Made by a program: the position numbers and the translations under genes. From Tubulanus polymorphus (lineage: Eukaryota > Nemertea > Palaeonemertea > Tubulaniformes > Tubulanidae): a stretch of 64,000 nt of DNA. Each line of letters begins with the position of its first letter. Position 1 is the first letter of the stretch. Location of the stretch: assembly GCF_964204645.1 (NCBI RefSeq), contig NC_134036.1:4390001-4454000 (forward strand). The letters are read 5' to 3'. This document shows, one piece after another, positions 11,471-22,659 of the stretch. A model generated the notes under the pieces. That model was not told where the DNA came from. It searched no databases and worked only from the letters and a program-made list of their open reading frames with translations.

Positions 11471-11841
11471 TCAAATTGGCTTAAGAAAATAATTGGGGAT
11501 TACGCTCGCCTGCTGTGCGACTGATGCGCGGGACGACGTGTAGAGAGGCATGATCGAACGATCACCGGAGTCGATCGTCACAAGCGCGCCCGGGGTATGC
11601 GACGAGTATATCGTGTAATCTGTTTTTGATGGAGGATTGCCTGCGAGACAATGAGGTATCGGCATCTCTACCGCGCGGCAAGCGAGGATTCCGTGACGAT
11701 CCGCCATGTTCGCTGCATTCAGATCGAATTCGAGCGAACTTTTCTCGTCATAGTATATCAATTTCCAGTGCGATCTATTCAATACGATGAGTTTGAAAGC
11801 TTTATCTGTTCGCGGTGACTTTTCAAATAATGTCCTGAAGC
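11471..11841 (-). CDS. Candidate 3'-terminal coding exon, unknown product
   Basis: On the minus strand a 371-base segment follows a plausible acceptor (GTGACTTTTAG, AG at 11843-11842) and stays open for 122 codons to a TGA at 11471. The first two bases complete a split codon. The predicted tail begins FRTLFEKSPRTDKAFKLIVL and ends ASVIPNYFLKPI. It is soluble-looking with no membrane segment, no low complexity and no motif I recognise. It does not overlap any repeat family. An open frame of this length by chance is possible in CpG-rich DNA, where TA-containing stops are depleted. The open frame and acceptor are seen; a gene is inferred. Confidence 0.33.
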
Positions 11842-13153
11842 CTAAAAGTCACAATTCTTTGTAAATGAACAAATTTTCACTACAAATATAATATTGACGT
11901 TTGGTGTGTTATGATATGCTCGCTGCTAGATGGTGTATTAATCCGAGTTACTGAAGTAGAAATGAATCCGTGCGCTCAGCTAGCACCGCACGACAATCGA
12001 GAACGGCCCAAGACTCACAATGCGGGGAAGAATTTCGCGGACACTCAAGTGGTAAAATCTTCGACCGGGCGAAATCGGGATATCTGGCTAACGACGACAG
12101 TATCAGCATGTAGCTGCGCACTCGAGCTAGTGCGGCGGGGTTTCGTATTGTGGCAAGTACTGGTGCCATCGAGTTCAAATCGCTGTCGGGGGAGGATGAT
12201 GGCACCATACTACCACTTTTGGCAACGTATTACCGATGACATTATCTATGATCCAAAGGGAATTAGATCTTGTCATTCAGGGAATTATTTCTTATCATTC
12301 TTGGCTCCCTTTACCAGCCTTATCACTATTCACCAAGAGCTTCATCATCCACTGCGTCATCGATGTTGTTATATTTTTTGTTACGCGTCACGTCGTGTAT
12401 AATCGACTCGCTAAATGACACTGGCGCGGAATAAATCCGACCTAGGCCCGGCGCGCGATGACTATACGACATTCCGTCGAAGGGGATTTCTTCGTCGTCG
12501 TCGTCGTAAAAACTAGATTTCAGTCGACGTTGAGCAGGTTATTAATCCCCGCGCAACAGCCAGCATTAATCCTATGATTGATGGGTTTCTAATCTCGTTA
12601 ACGGCTCGGTGAATAGCACCAGCACCGGCGCTGTACGTAAGCGCGAGAATGTGTCGCCGAACCGGGTCGCAGCCGCAGGCGTTTCAATTTTCGTTCGCAG
12701 TCGCCACGTCGACCGAAGTCGGTCGTAAATTCTCGGCGATAACGACGCGAAATCACGGCTATGTAAATATGGCCGCGAAGCAGCGCGGTAATAGTTTTTT
12801 TTTCAAGCGACCCTCTTCGCGAACTATAGAAATGAACTAATGTTTACCGTCCGGGATTCGAACCTGATATGGTGATAAGAACCGCTACGTTGATATAATG
12901 TATCGGGGAAATTGGACTTGGCCTGCGTCCCGTGTTTAGAGGCCCAATAATTCATTAGATTTAAGACCGTCTTATAGTTCTTTAACGAGTCCAAGCACTA
13001 ACGACCAGTCGAAACATTAAACAGGCTATTGCATTTAGGACCCTCTTCGGATTTATGCCACGCCTGTTGACCAGGAACCAGGTTACCAGGTTGCCAATCT
13101 GGGCGGTCACCCACACTTTCACCGCGCGTTTCTGTACAAGCCGAAAGTTCGTC
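11842..13153. other. Non-coding stretch
   Basis: A 163-codon plus-strand frame (11911-12402) and shorter frames are present but show no recognisable domain, and they include the dispersed word GCGCACTCGAGCTAGTGCGG. A GGTTCGAATCCCGG word on the minus strand near 12848-12862 resembles a tRNA T-arm, but no matching acceptor stem was found. Confidence 0.35.
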
Positions 13154-13294
13154 CCTGGGCCCAGATTCGCAAACAAATTTTCAAAACTCAAATTTTTGGT
13201 GTAATTGCCATTGGTTACTTCATGTTCTAAATGTGGACAACAATTCAAACTTAACTGTTTTAGACTTAAACTTTTTCGTGAAACTGGGCCCAGG
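13154..13294. mobile_element. Palindromic MITE, GGGCCCAGTTTC family
   Basis: About 140 bases with inverted termini: CCTGGGCCCAGATTCGCAAA at the left, and on the minus strand CCTGGGCCCAGTTTCACGAA at the right. A smaller relative lies at 46861-46926. It interrupts a 143-codon minus-strand frame, which is therefore not a gene. Confidence 0.75.
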
Positions 13295-14011
13295 TCGAAA
13301 TTCCCATTGATTCGACCAGGTACCGAAGCCGCATTACGAACGCACGTATTATAATACGTGTAGCCCTCCTCCGCCACACGTAACACGTTTACGAACCGAA
13401 GTTTATCAATCACACGAAGCCGGCTTATACGCGGCTTTTGATGAAGGCATTAGTATTCCATGAATCTAGAACCAGACGCCGCTGCAGCACCAACAGCCAC
13501 CGCCGGTGCAACAACCATCCGTCATACGTTATTCTGACCGGGGACATCGCGCCGTGATTGATATATGAAGGGATCGCGTGATGGGAGATGTTTCGTCGGA
13601 AAAGAGATTTCGGTGACGTTTGCGTGTTCGATTTTGACACCGCTCGAACAAGCGGAAAGTGATTGCACCGAAGTAAACAGTGACACAGTGGCAACTTAAT
13701 CCCCGGGTGTATATCGAAATGTCGGGAATCTAGGTTGACCATACTCGGGCCATATTGCCGTGTTTTTGTATCAAATCGACTGTTAGACAAATTCATTTTC
13801 AATCAAAAAATGCAAATTTCTTCACCAGTATTGACATTGTGTTCCTTTTTTCTTTGAATTACGGAAATGCTCCACCGATTGTTGAGCCAATTGTGAGAGT
13901 GGATACGTTTAAGCAACCTACGCGCCCCTCTTTCGAGACGGTTCACGCATTAACTATTCGAAAGAAAAATATTAGCTAGTCGATACATCGTTTCGTTTTG
14001 AGTGGCCCGAA
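13295..14011. other. Non-coding stretch
   Basis: Open frames of up to 125 codons on the minus strand (13425-13802) have no recognisable features. No repeat family seen. Confidence 0.3.
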
Positions 14012-14190
14012 AACGTGGTATACTACGGAAGCGTCCTGGGGACATATCTATTAAAAAAAGAATTTTCGAGGTTAATTCCGAGTTTGTAAAAGAGAAAAGT
14101 AGTTTATTCCGAGTTACGAACTCTGAATTAACCTCGAAAATTCTTTTTTATAGATACGTCCCCAGGACGCTTCCGTAACATACCATGTCC
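14012..14190. mobile_element. Foldback element with ~70-base arms
   Basis: The left arm, 14021-14089, and right arm, 14114-14180, are reverse complements at about nine in ten positions around a ~24-base loop. Shared words include GGAAGCGTCCTGGGGAC and GAATTTTCGAGGTTAATT. Matching extends outward through GTGGTA. No second copy was spotted in the window. Confidence 0.8.
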
Positions 14191-14854
14191 GTGTTGTAAC
14201 TATGGTATCAAAATCAGAGTCAGAGATGTTTCCATGACGCGCTGTTAGTTAATTCAAAGCTTCGACTATAACCTAGTAGTCATCTTCAGACTGAAGGTGA
14301 ACTGATTCTAGCTCAACGAGACAATTCGGACACTTTTCGGAATTTGTAGTGCTGGATTCCTCTTGTAAATAGGGTCAGAAATATTCGAGATACCTCGTAA
14401 TGCCATGCGAAGTGGTTGTGAGCAAGTACGTCTCAAAATGGTAAATGCATCGCCATCACGTCCAGCATTCCGGACAAGGTGACCACTTATCAATCCGCCT
14501 TGCCTGAAAATAGACACGATAGACGTTCGTGCGTAGCGAATTTATTCCGCCATCAAATCGAATTGACGTTCGCACGCAGCGGCCAACTCCTGATGTTTGC
14601 GGCGGGAAACATGTGTTCCTCGCCGGTACCCCCGACGCGTCACGTTTTTAATAAGTTCGCATCACGCTCGATCAACTCCGGCATAAATCATTCGCGAATC
14701 TTCTGATTCGTTTTGGATGCGGGCGGCTCCGGTTACGCCGCGCGCGGTCATCTAGAAATCATTCCTCAAACTGAATACGCTACCGAGCATTACGTCGTTT
14801 GCTCGTGGTTTTTTTCTATATGGTGGTTCCGAAACCGGGGTGAATAAACAATTC
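14191..14854. other. Non-coding stretch
   Basis: Nothing supported. Short open frames occur on both strands. Confidence 0.3.
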
Positions 14855-15350
14855 ACGATGATTTCGACGATTCAGTAAAATCATGATTAGTTACTAATGA
14901 CGACATTCTCATTCTCGATAACTTCAACGATTCAGTAAAATTATGATTAGTTACTATTGACGACATTCTCATTCTCAATAACTTCAACGATTCAGTAAAA
15001 TTATGATTAGTTACTATTGACGACATTCTCATTCTCGATAACTTCAACGATTCAGTAAAATTATGATTAGTTACTATTGACGACATTCTCATTCTCGATA
15101 ACTTCAACGATTCAGTAAAATTATGATTAGTTACTATTGACGACATTCTCATTCTCAATAACTTCAACGATTCAGTAAAATTATGATTAGTTGCTAATGA
15201 CGACCTTCTCATTCTCGATAACTGCAACGATTCAGTAAAATTATGATTAGTTACTAATGACGACCTTCTCATTCTCAATAACTTCAACGATTCAGTAAAA
15301 TTATGATTAGTTACTAATAACGACGACGTTCTCATTCTCAATAACTTCAT
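14855..15350 (-). repeat. S4 minisatellite (60-base unit), array 1
   Basis: Eight units of exactly 60 bases, very similar to one another. The consensus includes GATTCAGTAAAATTATG, ATTAGTTACTA and CTCATTCTCGATAACTTC. Because 60 is divisible by three, the minus strand is open for 165 codons as a 20-residue repeat (core VTNHNFTES). Other arrays lie at 42195-42525 (inverted) and 63885-64000 (same orientation). Confidence 0.95.
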
Positions 15351-15548
15351 CGATTCTCATGAGTTTGATCTCTTGTCGAGATACCTATTGCGATATTTTG
15401 TACCTACGTACAAGCAAGCGTAACATTTTTTGTTGTTGAAAATTGCTAATACTTAGAATATAGAAATAAATAGAATAATATGACAATATTGATAACGAAT
15501 TGAAGACTTCCACGCGCCAAATCGCAGATATAATCATTATTATCGTCT

Positions 15549-15628
15549 GGATCCAGTTCGTAGTTAACTCCAGGTTAAAATCTGTTCATTTTCGATGATT
15601 ACATTACGACTGCAGAGGAACTGGGTCT
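15549..15628. mobile_element. Small palindromic MITE (GGATCCAGTTC family)
   Basis: About 80 bases ending GGATCCAGTTC at the left and GAACTGGGTC at the right, with an internal GTTAACTC block. Related palindromes are at 31283-31385 and 40101-40215. Confidence 0.5.
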
Positions 15629-16130
15629 ATACAGAGTCTCGTGTCGGGATATGGATCGAGGTTGCATAATCATTACGCATCACTACCGCTATATGCATAT
15701 CTACGGCAAATAAAGCGGCGGGCGACGACGACTACAACAGCAGCAGCAGCAGCCGCGGTGACGGCGGCGTCGACGGAGAGCCAACGCTTTAGTTAATTCA
15801 TGCCGAACGTTTTATTGTCACGTCGACTCGTTACGAAAACATCATTATTTTCAATAACGTCAACACTTTTCACGCTCGGTCGGATAAATATTCAAAGCCG
15901 ACTCCGGGGCGTCGTATACGCGGCACGCGCCGGTATAGTACTGCGCCCCGAGTTGTATGATAATGATAAAACACGCACTGCGGATACCGCCGGCGATACG
16001 AATCGCGATCGGAGCGAAACGTCGAACTCGTGTGTTCAAAACGAAGCTATAGCCTGGGTAGAACAGTGTCCAAGGAAAACGTTATTGGTGATACACTATA
16101 TCCGTGTATAATGACGATCATCTACAATCC
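15629..16130. other. Non-coding stretch
   Basis: Contains a short CAG run near 15740. A 103-codon plus-strand frame (15800-16111) has no recognisable features. Confidence 0.3.
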
Positions 16131-16640
16131 TAGGTATTCCTGAAGATGTCTGTTAGAATGAACATGACTCTAAGAATAAAGTCGAATAAACTGCTAACTC
16201 AAGAAATACATCATTCCTGAAAATGACTATGAGAATAAAGTCGAAACGTCGAATAAACTGCAAGCTCAAGGAATACAGCATTCTTGAAAATAACTATTAG
16301 AATATAGTCGAAACGTCGAATAAAACTACTACCAGCTAAAAGAAACATTTTTGGGCTGCATATCAATTTTTTTCCGTTATCATCGTCGGATTCTTCTATT
16401 AGATTAAGGTCCCCCTGTTATCATCCAGCACTTTCACTAGCGAAATGAGTTTCCGTTTTCAAGAACATTCCCGTTGAAATATGAACGAAAAAATGTTCTG
16501 AATAATGCAGCTTTATGGCCTAAACATCGATACAACACAAAATCATTGTTATGACGATAACCTATATGGATAACAATATTAGAATAGAGTCAAAACGAGG
16601 AATTTCCTACAAGCTCAAGCTGAAAAAATGTTCGGACTTC
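16131..16640 (+). repeat. S6 minisatellite (about 66-base unit), array 1
   Basis: About three clear units to 16345, with a degenerate one near 16570-16640. Words: GTCGAAACGTCGAATAAAC, GCTCAAGGAATACAG and GAAAATGACTATTAGAATA. A second array in the same orientation is at 43150-43350. Confidence 0.75.
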
Positions 16641-16690
16641 ATATCATCGTTTCCTCGTGTAATTTTCGATATCGATTCAGGTTAGTAAAG

Positions 16691-16903
16691 GCGGGCGTAG
16701 GTCGGCCTTGCGACGGCTTGCGACTCACAGCGACCGCCAGCGACGATCGCGTCGCAACGACTCACCGACCTACGCTATCTTGCGACTGCCAGCGACGCCA
16801 ATCGCAATGAGTCGCATATGTTCTAATTTCTGCGACGCGACGCCCCCACTTGTGACGCAACGCGACGATCGCGTCCCGTCGCAAGGCCGACCTACGCCCG
16901 GCT
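16691..16903. mobile_element. M-family MITE, copy 1 (TTAA-flanked)
   Basis: The left end GCGGGCGTAGGTCGGCC and right end GGCCGACCTACGCCCGGC are inverted termini; the right end is flanked by TTTAAA. The interior is dense in GCGAC/GTCGC words, giving very high CpG content. At least nine copies occur in the window. TTAA at the ends would fit a piggyBac-type target choice, but no transposase is present, so the superfamily is an inference. Confidence 0.85.
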
Positions 16904-17390
16904 TTAAAGTTTCGACCGACTTTATCCGTACCTCAATTTCCGATGCCAAGATCAAACCCCCAGTTTCGCAGCCGAGAGGCGCGCCGGGTTTCTGGGTTGC
17001 ACCGAATACGCGTAAAGTAAAAAACAATCGATCGGATGGAGAACCCTGTCCATATTTAGAGATAAAAATGCCACATTTTATGACACATTTCTTATGACGC
17101 CACGATAAATAGCATCTGATAAAAGATGGCTTCTTCGAGATTATACCGTCCCGACGGTATATCGACGAACTAATGATATACTGGCTTCTTCGGTAATTAA
17201 GAAAATAACCGCATGACATCGATCAGCCGCTGGAGGCGTTTAGATATATCGTATGGAAGCTTCGCATGGAACGAGGAACGAAAATAGAGATTTTTCTTCC
17301 CGAGAGCGCCCGACCTGATTAAGCCGATTAGAGCCTTTCGAAAATCAGGTAGCAAGCTATACAGAAATACATTCGATTGCTATACCTTAA

Positions 17391-17723
17391 TGCGGGCATA
17401 GGTCGGCTTTGCGACAGCTTGCGACTCTCTGCTGCGACGCGACTCACTGCGACCGCCAGCGACGATCGCGTCGCAACGACTCACCGACCTACGCTACCTT
17501 GCGACTGCCAGCGACGGGTTGCGACTGCCAGCGACGACATGTTCTACCACTGCGACGCGACGCGATCGTCGCAGCCGATCTACGCGCTCTTGCGACTGGG
17601 AGCAACTAGTCGCACACAGCCGCTGACAATCGCGTCGCAACCGACGTACGCACGCCCCCGGGGCGTAAGTGAGACGCGTCGCAGTGAGTCGCAAGCCGGC
17701 GCAAGGCCGACATACGCCCGGCC
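17391..17723. mobile_element. M-family MITE, copy 2 (333 bases)
   Basis: Flanked by TTAA at 17387-17390 and 17724-17727. The left end is slightly changed (TGCGGGCATAGGTCGG). The interior is longer than in copy 1, with duplicated GCGACTGCCAGCGACG words. All overlapping open frames are by-products of the GCGAC repeats. Confidence 0.85.
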
Positions 17724-17877
17724 TTAAAGCGTCGCCCAGAACCTGTACCTTACTTTGTTATATCGATGTGACGTGCTTCTGGACGATACGGCCTAGATAG
17801 ACTGTTCAGTGTATAGCACCCGTAATCTTGTTACATGTTCGTATTCTATTTGTAATAACGTTTGTAATAACAATTTC

Positions 17878-18010
17878 ATGAAATAAATTTCAATTTCGAT
17901 GTATAATGTTAAATGTATGCATTAACATAGTCACAATTGAAATAAATTTCAATTTTTCAATTTTTTTCAATTTTTCAATGTCTAATGTTAAATGTAAACA
18001 TTGTCACAAT
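17878..18010 (+). repeat. AT-rich two-copy tandem duplication
   Basis: The block AAATAAATTTCAATTT...ATGTTAAATGTA occurs twice, about 65-100 bases apart, with TTTTTCAATTTTTC expansion in between. The overlapping 94-codon frame is not supported as a gene. Confidence 0.55.
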
Positions 18011-18170
18011 AAACTAAGATTAAATCGAATTGACTTTAAAAATTGGCTAGAAATTCAAATGACGACGAAGACGTTCCGAGAAAGATATCCGCTTAAAGAA
18101 ATTCCCGCAGGACTTAAGATCGAAACACTCAGAACGACGAGATGGATAGTAGTAAACCAGGGTTTTCGAA

Positions 18171-18220
18171 GTTCAAGCTTTCGATACTAGTGTATTGTAG
18201 CTTCATCAGGCGAACATGTA
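18171..18220 (+). mobile_element. Partial foldback MITE F
   Basis: AGCTTTCGATACTAGTGTAT followed by TGTAGCTTCATCAGG closely matches the inner left arm of the F copy at 47489-47631. Only about 50 bases are present, so it is a fragment. Confidence 0.5.
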
Positions 18221-18560
18221 TAGTCAATGTAGAAAAAAAAACTATATCGGCGTAAATTATCGTGCTAATCATGATCATAAAACTAGACCTCTGCATACAG
18301 ACTCCTCGTAAGACGTATCCACAAAATAACGACACAAAAAAACAAAACCTATTCGAAAGGTTTATTTCTCGTATCGATTTTCCCTTCGAGAATTTGTATT
18401 TCTACTCCGGAGAACGGCGCCGCAATCTCACGCTACGATCTAATTTAATGCGCGTTTGTGCCGCTAACGGGTCGTGAACTCCGATGCTAAATGGGAAAAA
18501 CAAATAAGCCGTAAAATATCGGCCTACTTCATCATCGTCTCGAAGACGAATTGATTTCGA

Positions 18561-19032
18561 TCACGCGCGGCGGCATGAGCGGCTTAGGACGTTTAACCCC
18601 CTACTGGCGAAATACTCGGTGCTGGTGTCTTTATAGCCAAGCATTTCAAAATTTTCGATTCGTTGCCCGTTGGTTTGGTAGGAACATTCCAGAACGTCCA
18701 AATCTGTTATGCGCATTTGAATGCGTACCGCGCGATCTCGGGCTGCCGTAGAAGTTAGAATATCGTCAAATTTTAAATAAAGGACCATCAGTCCCGTAGG
18801 CTCAACTGAATACGTCCCCCTTTTGAGCACGAACATCGATTCGATCTTGGAACGGATTATCTTTGCCTTTATCTTCAACACCAACGTAGAAACAAGGTTC
18901 AACTACGACGATAACATCATGAGAAAACCCCTTTATCGAACGCATATCATATACACGTGACAATGGGTTTTCCTCACGAGTCCCACTCGCATCAATTAGT
19001 AGAAATTGGAAGCATCCGTGGACATTTTGCAA
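18561..19032 (-). pseudogene. Possible degraded coding segment, unknown product
   Basis: Two overlapping minus-strand open frames, 19032-18802 and 18902-18561, read as ordinary complex protein sequence. One contains LIDASGTREENPLSRVYD, the other VLYLKFDDILTSTAARDRAV and NGQRIENFEMLGYKDTSTEY. Together they could be two exons or one coding segment broken by a frameshift near 18830-18900; a possible acceptor TATTCAG lies upstream of the second part. I recognise no domain. Composition unlike the surrounding repeats is the only reason for listing it. Confidence 0.25.
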
Positions 19033-21087
19033 AGTACCTCCAAGTACCGTCGAACTGCAAGAATTCTTGCTCGTTACTTCAACACCTATTTCCCTCCTAG
19101 AATACCAGCTGCGGTTACAATCTGTTAAAAAAAGTTACTCGTTCTATAGGTATCGATACAGTTGATACTAAAACCCATCGAAGGACCGGTACGCTTTAAT
19201 AAAAGCGAGCTACATCATCGTTTCCAAAATATGCACAGGAAAAACAAGCCGACAATATCGTATAAACAGTACCAGACTAACAAGTTGCCGGATAGCGGCA
19301 ACTGCTAACAATGGTTTTTTCGTTATTGTCCGCTCGAAATTGTTTTCGCTCGCTGCCAATTAGTCCGATGTCGTCTTTTTTATCGGGGTCGCCAACTAAT
19401 CGACCTCCGTACCGAGACTCGTTCGTTACATCCGTCATAATTTACTCTTTCGCCTTTCGTTTTATTTGCGTTCGGCATTAGTTTTGTTGACGCCGGCGAC
19501 GCTTCGTTTGTTGACTTAAACAAAGCGTTCGATCGACCGCGCGCGCGCTCGCGCGGGGCTTAGTTTTCGCCTGTTTGCCGAACGTCTAATGAGTCGTGTT
19601 ATTCGTGTGTGCGCGAGGGTATCGTCGAAGTCCATTTGCGCCGATGAATAATGGTTCATTTGTCACATGATTTCGTGGTTACATCGGGTTAATTTACCGA
19701 ATTCGGTTTGCCATTGTCCTAGTATTTTTAACGATGTTTTTTTTTTCGGCGTAGATAATTATATTAAGCAACTCGCCTATTTTTTATCCGTTTCGTATTA
19801 TCCGTTATCATTGTTGGTTATGCCTTATTTCATTGCTTGTTTATTTTTGTTATACATTTAGGCATAAACAAGATTTTTTATGGCTTGTTTATTTCCTATG
19901 TTATGTATTCGTGTATATACTCGATTTAACTCTGAACGTATCAGTTACAAACGATTTATTTTTTCAAATATTTATGTTTACGCTGAATTCAGTTTGAAGT
20001 TTGATTTTTGATGAGGAAGGGATGAGGCGGATTGCAGAAGGAGAGCGAGTGGGGAAACATTGATTTTTTTTCGAAAACCTGATTCTAAACATAGCTACAA
20101 CAAGCTAAAACTCGAATAAGGCACGTTGTACTTCATAGTTAAACAATTAATAGTGAAGTTGTAGAGTCGCCTGACATATTTTTTTCAATTCATTAATTGT
20201 TTAATCAGTTAATTTACTATAAGAAATGACATTTGCCAATACTGACACTGTTATTCTAACGGCTATGACTATATAAATCCTTACTGAATAAATTACGAAT
20301 TGGGGTAAGTCGAAAGTTGGTCTTGTATATCTAAAAAAAACTTGCTAGACGAGTCTTAAAATCGAGAAGGTTTTAGAAAGCCCGTCATGGACACGTCTCG
20401 TTTAAAACCGCATTTACGCTGATCTCGAAGACTAATTCCCATCGCATACCGCTTTGATACAAAGGGAAAATTCGACACGAACTCAATTCACATCAACGTT
20501 CTTTTTTGATAATCAGAAAAGCGGCTTTAAAATCTTAATCCGGAGTAGGGGAAAAAAGGTACAAGCGCCGGGACATTGATTGTCTTTGACGCGTTAAATT
20601 CGATATTCGTAATTACAACGACTCGCGATTCGCGAAAAACGTCGTCGTCGTCAACGCGGTCGTCGTCAACGCTCGTCACCCGACAACACCGATGTCGATG
20701 ACGACAAAAATTAATTTCGTAAAACAAACCGCGCGCTTCGTTCGATAGCGTTCGATCCGGCGAGTAAACAGCGGATAGTCGGCGCGCTGTTTGTTTTGTC
20801 GAAAGCAAAAGCGATGCAACGCGCGCGAAACAACCCGCACCGAAAACAATGTCGGCACGAATCAGCAACGCCCGGGGGTAGACGTCGCGACCTTGCCGCC
20901 GATCGACCGTATCCCGGTTTTGGTACGGCAATTGAGGATTGTATTGCGAGCTCTCACCGGCCGCATCTACGTCGAGTATTTATAGATAATGTGTCAATAA
21001 ATTCCCGAAATACAAAGATAGAGAAACAACTTCGAATGGCATCCTTGAGCTAGTACTTTAAATAAACGTTTCGACTATATCCCGGTA
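19033..21087. other. Non-coding stretch
   Basis: Mostly unique DNA. It contains a (CG)n-rich patch near 19537-19558 and a loose inverted repeat (GTTAAACAATTAAT / ATTAATTGTTTAAT) near 20140-20205. A 134-codon minus-strand frame at 20527-20931 and overlapping plus-strand frames are mutually exclusive and featureless. Confidence 0.35.
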
Positions 21088-21477
21088 CAGGGTGGCCATT
21101 TTCCACTGAAATTTACAAATTCCCCGAGTTTTCGCTGATTTCTTTTCCATGTCATGATACAAAATCCCCCCGAGTGAATCCGTTGAATTTCTCGTTTTAA
21201 TAGACTGTTCGATGTTGTATTCATTTTTTAACGAATCACGAACTGATAAAGAAACAATAAAAGTAATCCGAATTCCCTGATTTTTTCCGTGTTTTGCAAC
21301 ACAAAATTCCCCGTTAGAAAGCATTAATTTTTCATGAATCGCGAACTGATGAAGAACGCATTGACGCGTTGTCGATAATATATATGCAAATTCCGTGAGG
21401 TTTCCCCGATTTTTTTTTCAAATAGATTTTTCTGATTCCCCGAGCTGTGCGGGTTTTTCGGGTCAGTGGCTACCTTG
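21088..21477. mobile_element. hAT-like MITE with CAGGGTGGCCA termini
   Basis: The left end CAGGGTGGCCA and the right end, read on the minus strand, CAAGGTAGCCA are inverted termini about 390 bases apart. The interior repeats words such as AATTCCCCGAG and CTGATTTTTTCC on both arms. CAGGGTGGCCA-ended non-autonomous hAT-type elements are common in aquatic animals. No clear 8-base target duplication is visible. Confidence 0.6.
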
Positions 21478-21944
21478 TAACATATATCGTCGGGAGTGAA
21501 CTCACAGCTCTAGCAAACATTTCGAACTGAATTTTCCTTTTTTCTCTCGCGGGTTTTTATCGTGTCGTTTGAACCGAGTATATAATGTTTCGTCAACATT
21601 ATCACATACGGATAACGCTGTTCCGGAGTAAGGTAAAGCGTGATTCCGGTCGAATGGTGCGCGACGGAAGTGTTTTCCGGAATCCCGTATAGACACCGAT
21701 CGAAACCTATGATAATATCACCACTCATTTCCAAATTCAGTATTTTTTTTCTTAGATAAACGTATAATGCCCGTCCGACCAACGTGCGAAGCGAAGACCA
21801 ACAACGTAGTTTCAGATATTTTGCGACTTCTCCAAAATATCTCAAAAATAGAACGAACTTGCTGTCCCTATGTCTTCAAACATGTATATTGACGAATGAC
21901 AATTTCGAAAATTCTTGAAACTTTTAATAAGCCGAAATTTCAAC

Positions 21945-22313
21945 CTACTCGAAGCCCCGCTCGTGGGCTATCGCTGCTATGAGCTTAAGGAGGTCTCGAC
22001 ATTTACAGATAAGACCGACAAGGTAGGATAGCGCTACGCGCAGATGCTGCACCACCACGGGCTCCGTATTGCTCGGAACGCCATGCAGCTGCAGCAGCAG
22101 CGGTTCGGATATACGCGCGCCGAGTGATTTATGATGCATATTATCGGCGACAATATTAATGCGACGAGGCCTCATAAATCTGCCGATTGCAGCCCTCCCA
22201 GGAGAGCCATGCCTATGTGCGCATAGACGCATAGATAGCACTGTCATAGAAACCATTGCGCCGATGTATACGATATCGCGATATGTCTTTCTTTCTCCGT
22301 CGCGTTGCCCCAC
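21945..22313 (-). CDS. Candidate coding exon, unknown product
   Basis: An open minus-strand frame of 122 codons, unusual for its last ~60 codons. These use GC-rich codons (runs of CTG, CAG, GTG) and encode an amphipathic, helix-like stretch: SEPLLLQLHGVPSNTEP, then VVVQHLRVALSYLVGL, then KCRDLLKLIAAIAHERGFE before a TAG at 21945. The codon bias differs from flanking AT-rich DNA. No strong acceptor was identified, a possible donor (TAG/GTTGAA) lies at the stop, and no family is recognised. It may be the end of a protein, a fragment, or chance. Confidence 0.28.
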   Translation of the reverse strand: MGQRDGERKTYRDIVYIGAMVSMTVLSMRLCAHRHGSPGRAAIGRFMRPRRINIVADNMHHKSLGARISEPLLLQLHGVPSNTEPVVVQHLRVALSYLVGLICKCRDLLKLIAAIAHERGFE

Positions 22314-22659
22314 TATCGGAACCTACCTAGGAACCTAAAGGCGACGGTATCAAATACAAAACCCACAGTAGATTCGTAGAAAACGTTATTTTTCTAACAG
22401 ATTCGAGGTTACTTCTAAACCCCATCACAAGAGAAGCTAAAATGATACAATAATGAATTACAGTAATTCAGATTATAGCGGTTACCGAGGAAGGGAACCA
22501 GGAGCTAAATTAGATAAATGAAAAAAAAATAAAAGCGAAGGTATATTTCGAATCGCGATAGGTTCTAAACAAATGTCCGTCTAAAGTCGATAAGTCGACG
22601 AACCCACAGTAAGGAGACAATTTCTGTTTTGAAAATGGCTCAGAGAATTGAGTGAGAAA

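Noticed and set aside
11911-12402. 163-codon plus-strand frame
   Set aside because: Overlaps an 86-codon frame on the other strand, contains a dispersed repeat word and reads as unstructured sequence.
12841-12930. tRNA gene on the minus strand
   Set aside because: A GGTTCGAATCCCGG T-arm word is present, but no matching acceptor stem or anticodon arm could be drawn.
12982-13413. 143-codon minus-strand frame
   Set aside because: Its central third is the palindromic MITE at 13154-13294.
14855-15350. CRISPR-like or satellite-RNA array
   Set aside because: The units are head-to-tail with no unique spacers; this is a simple minisatellite.
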